A stretch of 64,000 bases of DNA from Deefgea salmonis (GTDB taxonomy: Bacteria > Pseudomonadota > Gammaproteobacteria > Burkholderiales > Chitinibacteraceae), in the NCBI RefSeq assembly GCF_020531905.1, contig NZ_JAJAWG010000001.1, positions 186,001-250,000 of the forward strand, in the 5' to 3' direction. A program made the position numbers and the translations under genes. This document shows, piece by piece, positions 54,539-62,706 of the stretch (position 1 is its first letter; every line of letters starts with the position of its first letter). Under the pieces are notes generated by a model, which made no database searches, had not been told where the DNA came from, and saw nothing but the letters and a program-made list of their open reading frames with translations.

Positions 54539-54982
54539 ATGGCGTTAGTGGTTAGAAAAATCTTGGCCAGCGAGTACTCGCTGGCCGCTGCGGTGGTGCA
54601 AACGACTTTTGCGCATTTGGCCGTGCACTATCAGCCGCCTGCTGGGGTGGCGACGTTTGCCCGCTTGTCGACTGCTGATGAAATTGCCAGTCGTGATGCG
54701 CGGCACTCGGTGACGTATGTCGCTTTGATTCAAGAGGTGATTATCGGCGTATTGCAAGTTCGATCATTGCAGCATATTGCCATGCTGTTTGTGCTGCCAG
54801 AAATGCAAAGTCGCGGTGTTGGCCGCGCTTTACTGAAAGCGGCCGAGCAAGAGGCACCACTGCAAACAGTGAGTGCCAGCGTCAATAGTGTGATGGCGTA
54901 TATGCGCTACGGCTTTATGCCCTGCGGCGCCGACCAAGTTAGCCCGTCTGGGATTCGTTTTGTACCGATGCAAAAAGGATGA
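54539..54982 (+). CDS. GNAT-family N-acetyltransferase
   Basis: A 147-residue GNAT-fold protein. The acetyl-CoA-binding motif A is LFVLPEMQSRGVGRALLKAAEQEA, with the Arg-Gly-x-Gly-x signature, and a final strand FMPCGADQ with YMRYGF fits motif B. The N-terminal part is short. The acceptor is unknown; small soluble GNAT proteins may act on amines or amino acids. The ATG at 54539 begins directly after the tldD stop, with no clear ribosome binding site, so translation is probably coupled to tldD. It is followed by a small ABM-like gene that overlaps nothing but follows closely. Confidence 0.82.
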   Translation: MALVVRKILASEYSLAAAVVQTTFAHLAVHYQPPAGVATFARLSTADEIASRDARHSVTYVALIQEVIIGVLQVRSLQHIAMLFVLPEMQSRGVGRALLKAAEQEAPLQTVSASVNSVMAYMRYGFMPCGADQVSPSGIRFVPMQKG

Positions 54983-54986
54983 AGTT

Positions 54987-55316
54987 TTGATCTACTCAGC
55001 CACTTTTATTTTTGATACCAAACAATTTGACGCTGAATTTCATCAGCTCGACCAGCAGATTGCTCAGGCGGCCAAAGAAACAGAAGGCTATTTGGGCGAG
55101 GAGGTTTGGCAAAGTGCGGAAGGTGGGCGGATTTGCAATGTGTATTACTGGGCTTCAGACGCAGGCCTGAAAGCGTTGATGCAGCACCCTTTGCATTTGG
55201 CGGCAAAGGCGAGGTATTCCGAATGGTTGTCAGGTTACCAAGTTATTATTTCGCAGGTGTTGAGAAGTTATGGTGATTCGACAATCAATCATCCTTGTGC
55301 CGTTGGTTCGGTTTAA
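54987..55316 (+). CDS. ABM-like small protein
   Basis: A protein of about 109 residues resembling the antibiotic biosynthesis monooxygenase (dimeric alpha/beta barrel) family. The first strand is IYSATFIFDTK, then a long helix (FHQLDQQIAQAAKETEGYLG) and the YYWASDAGLKAL region, ending in a helix with ARYSEWLSGYQVIISQVL. I start at TTG at 54987 because AAGGATGAAG lies at the right distance; the longer form from the TTG at 54960 starts inside the GNAT gene. It is a second, divergent ABM-like protein in this window besides the one at 29.3 kb. Its stop overlaps the end of the convergent HDOD gene by 4 nt. Confidence 0.65.
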   Translation: MIYSATFIFDTKQFDAEFHQLDQQIAQAAKETEGYLGEEVWQSAEGGRICNVYYWASDAGLKALMQHPLHLAAKARYSEWLSGYQVIISQVLRSYGDSTINHPCAVGSV

Positions 55317-56182
55317 AATACCCCCAACATCTCTTGGTAAGCTTCGTTCATTTCATGGCTTAAATCGGTGTATTGCGGGTCATTGAGCTCGGTCGGTATA
55401 AAGGGCTCGGGTAGGTCTTGTTTGTTGATTTCATCGAGCCCGCCGGCAAATAAATTGGCGACATAGATTACATCGGTCAGTCGTCTTAATTGGGTGGTCG
55501 GAGGGCGTGGTAAGTCGTTGTCTCTGACTGCGTCGATGATGTCTTCGGGTAGCGATAAGGTGTCAAGCAGTACGGTGCCGATGCTGTCGTGCCATTGTGC
55601 GACTAAATATTCGACAGTTTTGGGCCTTTCGAGTAGTTCTGGGTTTCTGCCTGCGCGATCGAGCATAAAAAAAGCGCCTAGGTCGTGGACTAAACCGGCT
55701 AAAAAAGCGAGATCTGGATTGAGGCGCGGCGCGAGTTGTTTGCACAGTACTCGTGCAATGACGGCGGTTTTTAGGCTGTGTTGCCACCACAGTTTTGATT
55801 GCGCTTCAAAAGGGGCTAGTTGCGCCGAGCGTGAAAGTTGATCCATTGCGCAGGCCAGTGCTGCGGAGCGTGCAACCCCCAAACCAAGCCGAGTGACTGC
55901 GTTTTCAATGTTTACAATGGTCCGTCCCGATGGATTGTAGCTCACAGAGTTGGCCAGCTTGAGTAGCTTGGTGGTGATGAGGGGGTCTTTTTCTACTTCG
56001 TGCGCAATTTTTTGGATCGAGGCGTTGGGGTCTTTCATCGCCGCGCCAATTTGGATTGAAGCGTCAAAGCAAACTGGAAAAATTGTATTGCCATCGAGTT
56101 CTTTGGCGATGTCCTCTAGCATTGCGAGGTATTGGTCTCTGAGCTCGGTGCTCGATTTGTTTTCAGTGGCTGTCATGGTCAT
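55313..56182 (-). CDS. HDOD domain protein
   Basis: A 289-residue protein made of a single HDOD domain with short tails. A helix with DIAKELDGNTIFPVCFDAS is followed by IAHEVEKDPLITTKLLKLANS, typical of the HDOD start, then NIENAVTRLGLGVARSAALA and GLVHDLGAFFMLDRA, which keeps an HD pair. HAQWHDSIG-like (EYLVAQWHDSIGTVLLDTLS) also fits. Unlike the HDOD protein at 17.7 kb, it has no GAF-like extension. These proteins are often signalling adaptors linked to c-di-GMP or motility, without known activity. It is divergent from rlmB and convergent with the ABM-like gene. Two ATGs at 56182 and 56176 are both possible. Confidence 0.85.
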   Translation of the reverse strand: MTMTATENKSSTELRDQYLAMLEDIAKELDGNTIFPVCFDASIQIGAAMKDPNASIQKIAHEVEKDPLITTKLLKLANSVSYNPSGRTIVNIENAVTRLGLGVARSAALACAMDQLSRSAQLAPFEAQSKLWWQHSLKTAVIARVLCKQLAPRLNPDLAFLAGLVHDLGAFFMLDRAGRNPELLERPKTVEYLVAQWHDSIGTVLLDTLSLPEDIIDAVRDNDLPRPPTTQLRRLTDVIYVANLFAGGLDEINKQDLPEPFIPTELNDPQYTDLSHEMNEAYQEMLGVF

Positions 56183-56356
56183 GGCATGCTGAAACTATGT
56201 GGTTGTGGTGGTTGCTTAAGAATAGTAGGTATTTAACTGAATAAAGTCTTTGTTGCTAAAAAAATAAGCGCTTTCTCACGCGAATAATGGCTTATTTACA
56301 GTCTTTTTTATGTAAACACCGTAAAATCGCGGATTGTCGCTTTTTAAGGAGTGCGT

Positions 56357-57100
56357 ATGTCGCAAAATAAAATAATTCATGGGTTTCATGCCGTCACTTC
56401 GCGCTTGCGGCGTTTTCCGGATTCGGTGCTTGAAGTTTACGTTAATAGTGAGCGCAGCGATCCACGGATGAAAGATTTGCTGAAGACCGTGAAATTGCAA
56501 GAAGTGAAGTTGGTTCAGGTTGATGGCGCGCGTTTGGATGGGATTGCCGGTCATGTGCGTCACCAAGGTGTTGCGGCACTGATTGATACTGAAAAAAGCT
56601 ATTTGTCGATTGAAGATGTGTTGGATGATTTGGATGAGCCGCCATTTTTATTGATTTTAGATGGCATTACCGATCCGCATAATTTGGGTGCTTGTCTTCG
56701 TGTGGCCGATGCCATGGGCATACATGCGGTGATTGCCCCCAAAGACAAGTGCGTTGGTGTCACGGCGACGGTGTCTAAGGTGGCGTGTGGCGCAGCTGAA
56801 GTCGTGCCGTATGTGATGGTGACGAATTTGGCGCGAACGATTCGTGATTTAAAAGAGCGTGGGATTTGGATTGTCGGTACAGCAGCCGATGGCCAATGCG
56901 ATTTGTTCCATTACGGCCAAACTGGCCCGATTGCTTGGGTGTTGGGCAATGAGGGCGAAGGCATGCGCCGCTTGACGCGTGAGTTGTGCGATAGCTTGGT
57001 CTCGATTCCAATGTATGGTTCGGTCGAAAGTTTGAATGTCTCGGTGGCCGCAGGGATTGTATTGTCTGAAAGCCGTCGTCAGCGCGTAATGGAAAAATAA
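56357..57100 (+). CDS. rlmB: 23S rRNA (guanosine(2251)-2'-O)-methyltransferase
   Basis: SpoU-type methyltransferase that modifies G2251 in the P-loop of 23S rRNA. The 247 residues fit RlmB (E. coli 243). The N-terminal substrate domain starts [13 protein letters not shown] and includes [12 protein letters not shown]. The knotted domain has [36 protein letters not shown] and [15 protein letters not shown], the three SPOUT motifs. The start at the ATG at 56357 has AAGGAG at 56346-56351; the GTG at 56351 overlaps the ribosome binding site and is less likely. It ends before a strong terminator. Confidence 0.95.
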   Translation: MSQNKIIHGFHAVTSRLRRFPDSVLEVYVNSERSDPRMKDLLKTVKLQEVKLVQVDGARLDGIAGHVRHQGVAALIDTEKSYLSIEDVLDDLDEPPFLLILDGITDPHNLGACLRVADAMGIHAVIAPKDKCVGVTATVSKVACGAAEVVPYVMVTNLARTIRDLKERGIWIVGTAADGQCDLFHYGQTGPIAWVLGNEGEGMRRLTRELCDSLVSIPMYGSVESLNVSVAAGIVLSESRRQRVMEK

Positions 57101-57141
57101 TCGTCGCGATTGGATTGTTGGCGGTTACCGCGAATGATTTT

Positions 57142-57204
57142 ATGGGTATTGCAATGCAGGCTTGATTTAATAAGCACTACATTGCAATACCCATTTTATT
57201 TTTT
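57142..57204. terminator. Terminator formed by 49-nt palindromic element (GGGTAT family, copy C)
   Basis: A 15-bp perfect stem, ATGGGTATTGCAATG (57142-57156) with CATTGCAATACCCAT (57180-57194). The 49-nt core from GGG to CCC is 57144-57192. TTTATTTTTT follows at 57195-57204. It lies 43 nt after rlmB and just before the end of the convergent hypothetical gene. Confidence 0.8.
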
Positions 57205-57882
57205 GATTGGCGCGATGGTGTCTTCAGGTTGAAAAGGCAGCAGCATGATGAGTTTGGCCAGTTGATGTGCCGGTGAGAGACGGGTTTCGCTCCACGGCCC
57301 AAAGTATTGGCGTTGCTGTGGATGGTAGGGCGTAAACGTTTGCTCTGGATGGCGTTGCAAAAATGCAGTTGCGAGCTGTCGCATCTGTTGGCATTGCTGC
57401 GCTTGTGCTTGCGTTTGTTTGGCCAGATTGGCGATCAATTCGGCATGGGTGAGTTGTTGCTGCGTGAAGTGGCGCTGGGTGTTTTGCCAAAAGGGTAGAA
57501 AATCATGTGACTCGGTGCTTGAGCCAAGCAGTATTTGCCAGACTTGAGCGGCAAAGTAGGCTGCACCGACGTCGCCGATATGGAGCCAACCCTGTGCGGT
57601 TGGTGCGAGTGTATCGAGCAAAGGGGCGCTGCGCTGCAGGGCGCTGATTGAGCCTGCGGCCGCTAAAATAAAACCATGTTCTGGTGCTTGTGGTGTCGGT
57701 AGTGCCAGACATTCTATGCCGGTCGTTGCTGCTGACGGATCGGCGGTACTCGTGGTGATAATAGCCAGCGATGTAGGGTGGTGGTCGCTGCCGTGGTTCA
57801 GTTGGTAGCGAATGCCTGAATGACTCAGCCGATGAGCAATCAGGGCTTGCAGTGGTTGAGGCGCGACGATGGTGTAATTCAT
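57196..57882 (-). CDS. Degenerate hydroxyacid-dehydrogenase-like protein
   Basis: A 228-residue protein that resembles a worn-down 3-hydroxyisobutyrate/6-phosphogluconate dehydrogenase. A block with GIECLALPTPQAPEHG, LDTLAPTAQGWLHIGDVGAA and the following helix AAYFAAQVWQILLG lines up with the APVSGG and GDIGAG parts of that family. The N-terminal NAD-binding glycine motif is missing, and the middle of the Rossmann domain is shortened. The C-terminal part is Gln/His-rich (HFTQQQLTHAELIANLAK). No catalytic lysine is clear, so it is probably not an enzyme, or is a pseudoenzyme. The alignment was done by eye. The ATG at 57882 has GGAG upstream. It lies 47 nt downstream of fnr. Confidence 0.5.
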   Translation of the reverse strand: MNYTIVAPQPLQALIAHRLSHSGIRYQLNHGSDHHPTSLAIITTSTADPSAATTGIECLALPTPQAPEHGFILAAAGSISALQRSAPLLDTLAPTAQGWLHIGDVGAAYFAAQVWQILLGSSTESHDFLPFWQNTQRHFTQQQLTHAELIANLAKQTQAQAQQCQQMRQLATAFLQRHPEQTFTPYHPQQRQYFGPWSETRLSPAHQLAKLIMLLPFQPEDTIAPIKK

Positions 57883-57929
57883 TGCGGCTCCATTGGGCTG
57901 CCGTAATTGGTTGGACAGCCCGTATTCAC

Positions 57930-58676
57930 TTATTCGCCTTGGCAATTGCTCAGCAGTTTTTTCAAGCTATCGCCGTCGATAATTTCAATTAAGCGATTTT
58001 GAACTTTGATAAACCCTTGATCTTGGAATTTAGATAAGGTCCGGCTGACCGTTTCCAGTTTGAGTCCTAGATAGCTGCCGATTTCTTCGCGTGTCATCCG
58101 TAGATGAAAGCTGGTCGATGAGTAACCACGAATGGCAAAGCGTTGCGATAGATTGAGCAAAAATGCGGCCAGGCGCTCTTCTGCTTTCATATTGCCCAGT
58201 AACAACATCACGCCATGGTCGCGAACGATTTCTCGGCTCATTACTTTATATAAGTGGCGCTGTAAGAGTGGTACATCACCAGCTAATTCTTCAATTTCGC
58301 CAAAGGGGAGTTCACACACTTCACTGTCTTCGAGAGCAATCGCGTCGCAAGTATGAAAATCAGAACTAATGGCATCCATCCCCATTAATTCGCCCGACAT
58401 ATGAAAACCCGTGACTTGTTCGCGGCCGTCTTCAGAGATGACGCTGGCTTTAAAAAAGCCCACGCGGATGGCAAACAGTGATTTAAACGGTTCGCCAGCA
58501 CGATAAAGGGCTTCGCCGCGTTTGATGGGTCGAGCTTGCGTGATAATGGCATCGAGCTCTTGCATTTCTTCGGGGTTCAGTCCGATTGGGAGGCAAAGTT
58601 CACGCAAGCTGCAGTTAGAGCATGATTGGCGAAGGTGGCGAGGAGTCAGTTCGCGGATTTGAATGTTTTGAATCAT
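57930..58676 (-). CDS. fnr: FNR-type anaerobic transcriptional regulator
   Basis: Oxygen sensor and global regulator of the CRP-FNR family. The 248 residues compare with 250 in E. coli FNR. The four cluster ligands are Cys19, Cys22 and Cys28 (CSNCSLRELC) and Cys121 (SEVCELPF); Cys110 is an extra. The effector-binding beta-roll is in the middle, the dimer helix follows, and the winged helix has EIGSYLGLKLETVSRTL, whose Glu-x-x-Ser-Arg matches FNR recognition of TTGAT-N4-ATCAA. A site of this type lies in the gap towards hemN. A 4Fe-4S cluster that breaks up on contact with oxygen is the expected sensor. Confidence 0.95.
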   Translation of the reverse strand: MIQNIQIRELTPRHLRQSCSNCSLRELCLPIGLNPEEMQELDAIITQARPIKRGEALYRAGEPFKSLFAIRVGFFKASVISEDGREQVTGFHMSGELMGMDAISSDFHTCDAIALEDSEVCELPFGEIEELAGDVPLLQRHLYKVMSREIVRDHGVMLLLGNMKAEERLAAFLLNLSQRFAIRGYSSTSFHLRMTREEIGSYLGLKLETVSRTLSKFQDQGFIKVQNRLIEIIDGDSLKKLLSNCQGE

Positions 58677-58764
58677 ATAAGGCTCGATGTACGCTTGAAT
58701 GATAATTTCAGCCGCTGTTGTAAAGCAAAAGCAGCTATCTATAAAGAGGGATGTTATATTTTAT

Positions 58765-58806
58765 CTGATCTAGATCAATCTTTATTCTACAAGTCCATCT
58801 TATCCT
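58765..58806 (+). promoter_or_regulatory. FNR-dependent promoter of hemN
   Basis: The FNR box CTGAT-CTAG-ATCAA (58765-58778) matches the TTGAT-N4-ATCAA consensus in 9 of 10 positions. Taking its centre as -41.5 places the start at about 58813, and TATCCT (58801-58806) then falls exactly at -12 to -7. This is the geometry of a class II activated promoter. Confidence 0.75.
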
Positions 58807-58835
58807 GCGACTAAAGCAATGTTACTGGGAAAGTC

Positions 58836-60245
58836 ATGATCTCGAAAAAAATAAACATTATTGCGCCAGCTATTGATTTCGATCGTGAGTTAATTGTGCG
58901 CTACGATGGCAAAGGTCCTCGATATACTTCTTATCCGACGGCGGACCGATTTGTGGCTGGACTGAGTCAAGAGGTGCATTCGACTTGCTTAAGTCAGCGC
59001 ATGCCCGGTGCTTTGTCCATGCCTTTGTCATTGTACTTCCATTTGCCGTTCTGTAATACGATATGTTACTACTGCGGTTGCAATAAAATAATCACCAAAG
59101 ACCAGTCTAAAGCGGATGAATATCTCGATTATCTCACGCAAGAGGTAAAGATGTATGGTGATTTATTGCCGAATCGGCCCAAGGTAAGTCAGTTGCATTT
59201 AGGTGGCGGCACGCCGACGTTTTTGTCTCATGCGCAGTTGCAGCGCTTAATGGATGTGGTTAGTACCCATTTTACTTTGCTAGAAAACGGTGAGTATTCA
59301 ATCGAGATTGACCCGCGCAAAGTTGGTGAAGCGACGATTCAACACTTGGCCAATCTGGGCTTTAATCGAATGAGTGTCGGCATCCAAGATTTCAATCCCG
59401 AGGTGCAGGTTGCGGTCAATCGCGTTCAGTCTGAGGCCGAAACGCGCACGGTGATTGAAGCGGCGAGACAGTATGGCTTTCGCTCGGTGAGTGTGGATTT
59501 GATTTATGGTTTGCCTAAACAAACGGCGGCATCGCTGGCCGAAACAATTGATCGGGTATTGCTGCTCAAGCCTGATCGTATTGCGCTTTATAATTACGCG
59601 CATTTGCCTGAACGATTTATGCCGCAGCGCCGCATCAATGCCGATGAGTTGCCGTCGGCAGAAGTAAAACTCGATATTTTGCAAAATTCCATCGAGCAAT
59701 TAACGCAGGCTGGGTATGTTCTAATTGGTATGGATCACTTTGCGCTGCCGAATGACGATCTGGCTGTTGCGCAGCGTCGTGGCCGCTTGCAGCGTAATTT
59801 CCAAGGTTATTCAACGCATGCCGATTGTGATTTGCTGGCGTTTGGCGTGTCTTCGATTGGTAAAGTCGGTGCAAGCTATTACCAGAATGTAAAAACATTA
59901 GAAGCATATTACGCCAAGTTGTCAGTAAATGAATTTCCGATTGAGCGTGGCCTAACCATGAATCGGGATGATGCACTGCGCCGCGCGGTGATTCAGGCTT
60001 TGATGTGTCAGTTTGAGCTGTTCTTTCAGACGTTTGAAGCCAGTTATATGATTGATTTTGTCGACTACTTTGCCGAAGAGCTTGAATTACTGAAGCCTTT
60101 AATCGCTGATGGCTTGTTGGTGTTGGAGGCAGACTCTATCGTGGTGACGCCGAAAGGGCGGATGTTGATTCGTTCGATTGCGATGGTGTTTGATGCGTAT
60201 TTACGGACAAAAGCGACTAAAGCAAGGTATTCTCAGCTGATTTAA
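58836..60245 (+). CDS. hemN: Oxygen-independent coproporphyrinogen III oxidase
   Basis: Radical-SAM enzyme that decarboxylates coproporphyrinogen III to protoporphyrinogen IX without oxygen, in haem synthesis. The cluster motif is CNTICYYC at residues 73-80 (Cys73, Cys77, Cys80), followed by Cys82, as in E. coli HemN. Other family segments are GPRYTSYPTADRF, LHLGGGTPTFLSHAQL and the EIDPRKVGEATI region, then SVGIQDFNPEVQVAVNRVQS. The 469 residues (E. coli 457) include the extended C-terminus with FAEELELLKPLIADGLL, so this is genuine HemN, not the HemW-like form. It is controlled by FNR through the site upstream, which links haem supply to anaerobic growth. Confidence 0.96.
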   Translation: MISKKINIIAPAIDFDRELIVRYDGKGPRYTSYPTADRFVAGLSQEVHSTCLSQRMPGALSMPLSLYFHLPFCNTICYYCGCNKIITKDQSKADEYLDYLTQEVKMYGDLLPNRPKVSQLHLGGGTPTFLSHAQLQRLMDVVSTHFTLLENGEYSIEIDPRKVGEATIQHLANLGFNRMSVGIQDFNPEVQVAVNRVQSEAETRTVIEAARQYGFRSVSVDLIYGLPKQTAASLAETIDRVLLLKPDRIALYNYAHLPERFMPQRRINADELPSAEVKLDILQNSIEQLTQAGYVLIGMDHFALPNDDLAVAQRRGRLQRNFQGYSTHADCDLLAFGVSSIGKVGASYYQNVKTLEAYYAKLSVNEFPIERGLTMNRDDALRRAVIQALMCQFELFFQTFEASYMIDFVDYFAEELELLKPLIADGLLVLEADSIVVTPKGRMLIRSIAMVFDAYLRTKATKARYSQLI

Positions 60246-60261
60246 TCGTGTGTGACGCGGT

Positions 60262-60918
60262 ATGCTTGAATTAGATTGGCTGGCTTTGTTTTTAGCAGGT
60301 TTACTCGGTGGCGGTCATTGTGCGGGGATGTGCGGTGGCATTGTCGCCGCGTTTAGTGCCAATTTACCCAAAGGCCCAAGGTGGATGTACGACTTGGGCT
60401 TTAATTTTGGCCGTTTAGCAGGGTATGTCGCTGTAGGTGCCATATTGGGTGGCGTTGCGAGCTTTACTGCCCTTGGTCAGCTGCAATTATTAAAATCGAT
60501 ATTGTTTATATTGGCCAATATATTGCTCATTGTTTTGGGTTTATATATTGCAGGTTGGTCATTGTGGCTCACTCGGGTTGAGAAAATAGGCCGGCCGCTT
60601 TGGCGGGTGATTCAACCGATTTTACGGCGTTTTTTACCCATTCGTTCAGTCTGGCACACCCCCTTAATTGGCTTTTTATGGGGCTGGATTCCTTGTGGTT
60701 TAGTTTATACCGCCAGCTTGGCCGCACTATCAACGGCATCGGCACTCAAGGGCGGGGCGGTGATGTTGGCATTTGGCTTGGGGACACTGCCCAATTTGTT
60801 GTTGATGGGCTTGTTTGCTGCGCGCTTTTTGCGAATATTAAATTATCCCGGTGTTCGCCCCAGCTTTGGTATGGTGATTATGGGCTTTGGGGTGTATCGA
60901 CTATTGAGTTTGATTTGA
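60262..60918 (+). CDS. TauE/SafE-like (COG2836) membrane protein
   Basis: Integral membrane protein of the COG2836 group, annotated as sulfite exporter TauE/SafE family or UreH-like. The 218 residues include six hydrophobic segments. The first contains GGGHCAGMCGG at residues 16-26, whose Cys20 and Cys24, with His19, are typical of this group and may bind copper or another metal. A second conserved part is GFLWGWIPCGLVYTASLAALST. Members are often found near fnr, hemN or cytochrome oxidase assembly genes, suggesting a role in respiratory enzyme maturation; the ligand is not known here. It begins 17 nt after hemN and probably shares its FNR-dependent promoter. Confidence 0.85.
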   Translation: MLELDWLALFLAGLLGGGHCAGMCGGIVAAFSANLPKGPRWMYDLGFNFGRLAGYVAVGAILGGVASFTALGQLQLLKSILFILANILLIVLGLYIAGWSLWLTRVEKIGRPLWRVIQPILRRFLPIRSVWHTPLIGFLWGWIPCGLVYTASLAALSTASALKGGAVMLAFGLGTLPNLLLMGLFAARFLRILNYPGVRPSFGMVIMGFGVYRLLSLI

Positions 60919-60936
60919 GTTTTGGGTTTAAAAAAG

Positions 60937-60967
60937 AGCGCCGCAGTGAGTGCGGCGCTTTTTTTTT
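60937..60967. terminator. Bidirectional terminator between TauE/SafE-like gene and nadB
   Basis: A perfect 9-bp stem, AGCGCCGCA (60937-60945) with TGCGGCGCT (60951-60959), a GTGAG loop, and a run of nine T residues starting within the stem. The A-run on the other side lets it end nadB too, whose stop is at 60966. Confidence 0.9.
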
Positions 60968-62552
60968 ATTTTTTGATGGGCTTGGGGGTAAGTATGGTCG
61001 GTTTGGCTTGCAGGCTCATGTTCGGGTAGTCGCGACTGTAATGAAGGCCGCGACTTTCTTTTCGGGCCATTGCGCAGCGAACGATGAGTTCGGCGGTAAT
61101 GACCAGATTGCGTAACTCAATTAAGTCGTTTGAAACGCGAAAATTGCGATAAAACTCGTGAATTTCGCTCTTGAGTAGTTCAATCCGGTGAAGCGCGCGC
61201 TCAAGTCGTTTGGTGGTGCGTACGATGCCAACGTAATCCCACATAAAGCGCCGCAGTTCGTCCCAATTGTGCGAAATGACCACTTCTTCGTCAGGGTCGG
61301 TGACCCGACTTTCATCCCATTCGGCCACGTGGGGTAGTGTGCGTGGTGTTTGTTTTAAAATATGCGCCGCCGCCGATTTGCCCAGCACCATGCACTCGAG
61401 TAGTGAGTTGGATGCCAATCGATTGGCGCCATGTAGCCCAGTGCAGGCGACCTCGCCGACGCCATAAAGACCGGCTACGTCAGTCTGGCCATCAAGGTTG
61501 GTGACCAAACCGCCGCACGTGTAGTGCGCGGCGGGGACGACGGGGATGGGTGCTTTGGTGATGTCGATGCCCAGCTCAAGGCAGCGTAGATAGATATTCG
61601 GGAAGTGCTCTTTAACAAATGCGGCGGGCTTATAGGAAATGTCTAAATAAACGCAGTCAAAACCGCCTTTTTTCATTTCAAAGTCAATGGCGCGCGCCAC
61701 GATGTCTCGAGGTGCTAGTTCCGCACGTTCATCATGATTGGGCATAAATCGCGTGCCATCCGGTAGGCGCAAGATGCCGCCTTCTCCGCGCACGGCTTCG
61801 GTGATCAAAAATGATTTGGCGTGGGGGTGGTACAAGCAGGTTGGGTGAAATTGAATGAATTCCATGTTGGCTACGCGGCAACCAGCGCGCCAGCCCATGG
61901 CGATGCCGTCACCCGTGGCGACATCGGGGTTGGTGGTGTACAGATAAACTTTGCCAGCGCCGCCCGTGGCAAGGACGGTGTGCTGCGCGAGGATGGTTTC
62001 CACTTGGTCGGCGATTTTGTTGTAAACGTAAGCGCCAATGCAGCGATTTTCTGCTGATTTGTCCGTGATTAAATCGACGGCGATATGTTCTTCAAGGACG
62101 GTAATATTGGGGTGTGCAGCTACTTTGATGGCCAAGGTATCAATCACTGCTGCACCTGTCGCGTCGGCGGCATGAATGATTCGGCGGTGACTATGTCCGC
62201 CTTCTCTGGTGAGGTGAAAGCCATGGTAGCTGATTTGGCCTTCGTCATCTTTGGTGAAGGGAACGCCCATTTCGATGAGCCAGTCGATGGCTTCTTTGGA
62301 GTTTTCGATGATGAATCGAGTGGCGTCAAGATCGCACAAGCCGGCACCTGCCACTTGGGTGTCGTTGATGTGTAGCTCGCTACTATCAGAGCCATCGAGC
62401 ACGGCAGCGATGCCACCTTGTGCCCAGCCGCTGCCGCCATCGCGCAAAGCACGTTTGGTGATGAGTCCCACTTTTAGTTGGTCGGCGAGTTGAAGTGCGA
62501 TGGTCATCCCGCCCAGCCCGCTACCCAGAATCAATACATCAAATGTGCGCAT
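60966..62552 (-). CDS. nadB: L-aspartate oxidase
   Basis: FAD enzyme that oxidises L-aspartate to iminoaspartate, the first step of NAD synthesis from aspartate. It can use oxygen or fumarate as acceptor. The N-terminal FAD motif is [17 protein letters not shown]. Next come [20 protein letters not shown] and [12 protein letters not shown]-like ([15 protein letters not shown]), which hold active-site residues, then [14 protein letters not shown] and [16 protein letters not shown] near the middle. [20 protein letters not shown] is the second FAD contact. The 528 residues are normal. The C-terminal helical domain is complete. It is divergent from rpoE across 154 nt. Confidence 0.96.
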   Translation of the reverse strand: MRTFDVLILGSGLGGMTIALQLADQLKVGLITKRALRDGGSGWAQGGIAAVLDGSDSSELHINDTQVAGAGLCDLDATRFIIENSKEAIDWLIEMGVPFTKDDEGQISYHGFHLTREGGHSHRRIIHAADATGAAVIDTLAIKVAAHPNITVLEEHIAVDLITDKSAENRCIGAYVYNKIADQVETILAQHTVLATGGAGKVYLYTTNPDVATGDGIAMGWRAGCRVANMEFIQFHPTCLYHPHAKSFLITEAVRGEGGILRLPDGTRFMPNHDERAELAPRDIVARAIDFEMKKGGFDCVYLDISYKPAAFVKEHFPNIYLRCLELGIDITKAPIPVVPAAHYTCGGLVTNLDGQTDVAGLYGVGEVACTGLHGANRLASNSLLECMVLGKSAAAHILKQTPRTLPHVAEWDESRVTDPDEEVVISHNWDELRRFMWDYVGIVRTTKRLERALHRIELLKSEIHEFYRNFRVSNDLIELRNLVITAELIVRCAMARKESRGLHYSRDYPNMSLQAKPTILTPKPIKK

Positions 62553-62630
62553 GGTGATTTAATTTAGAAAAATGGATGGGCAAATATTAACAGAGCAAAC
62601 GATCTCTGGTGTGGCTTACAGTCATCCTGC

Positions 62631-62660
62631 TTGTAATTTTCAAACCGAACCCAATATTAG
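62631..62660 (+). promoter_or_regulatory. Possible rpoE promoter
   Basis: TTGTAA (62631-62636) and TATTAG (62655-62660), separated by 18 bases, make a fair sigma-70 match. GAACCC at 62647-62652 resembles a sigma-E -35 element, but I see no matching -10. Both are weak calls. Confidence 0.3.
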
Positions 62661-62706
62661 AAAATTGACCTGTAATAAATGCAATTAACTGTGGGAGTTT
62701 TTACCC

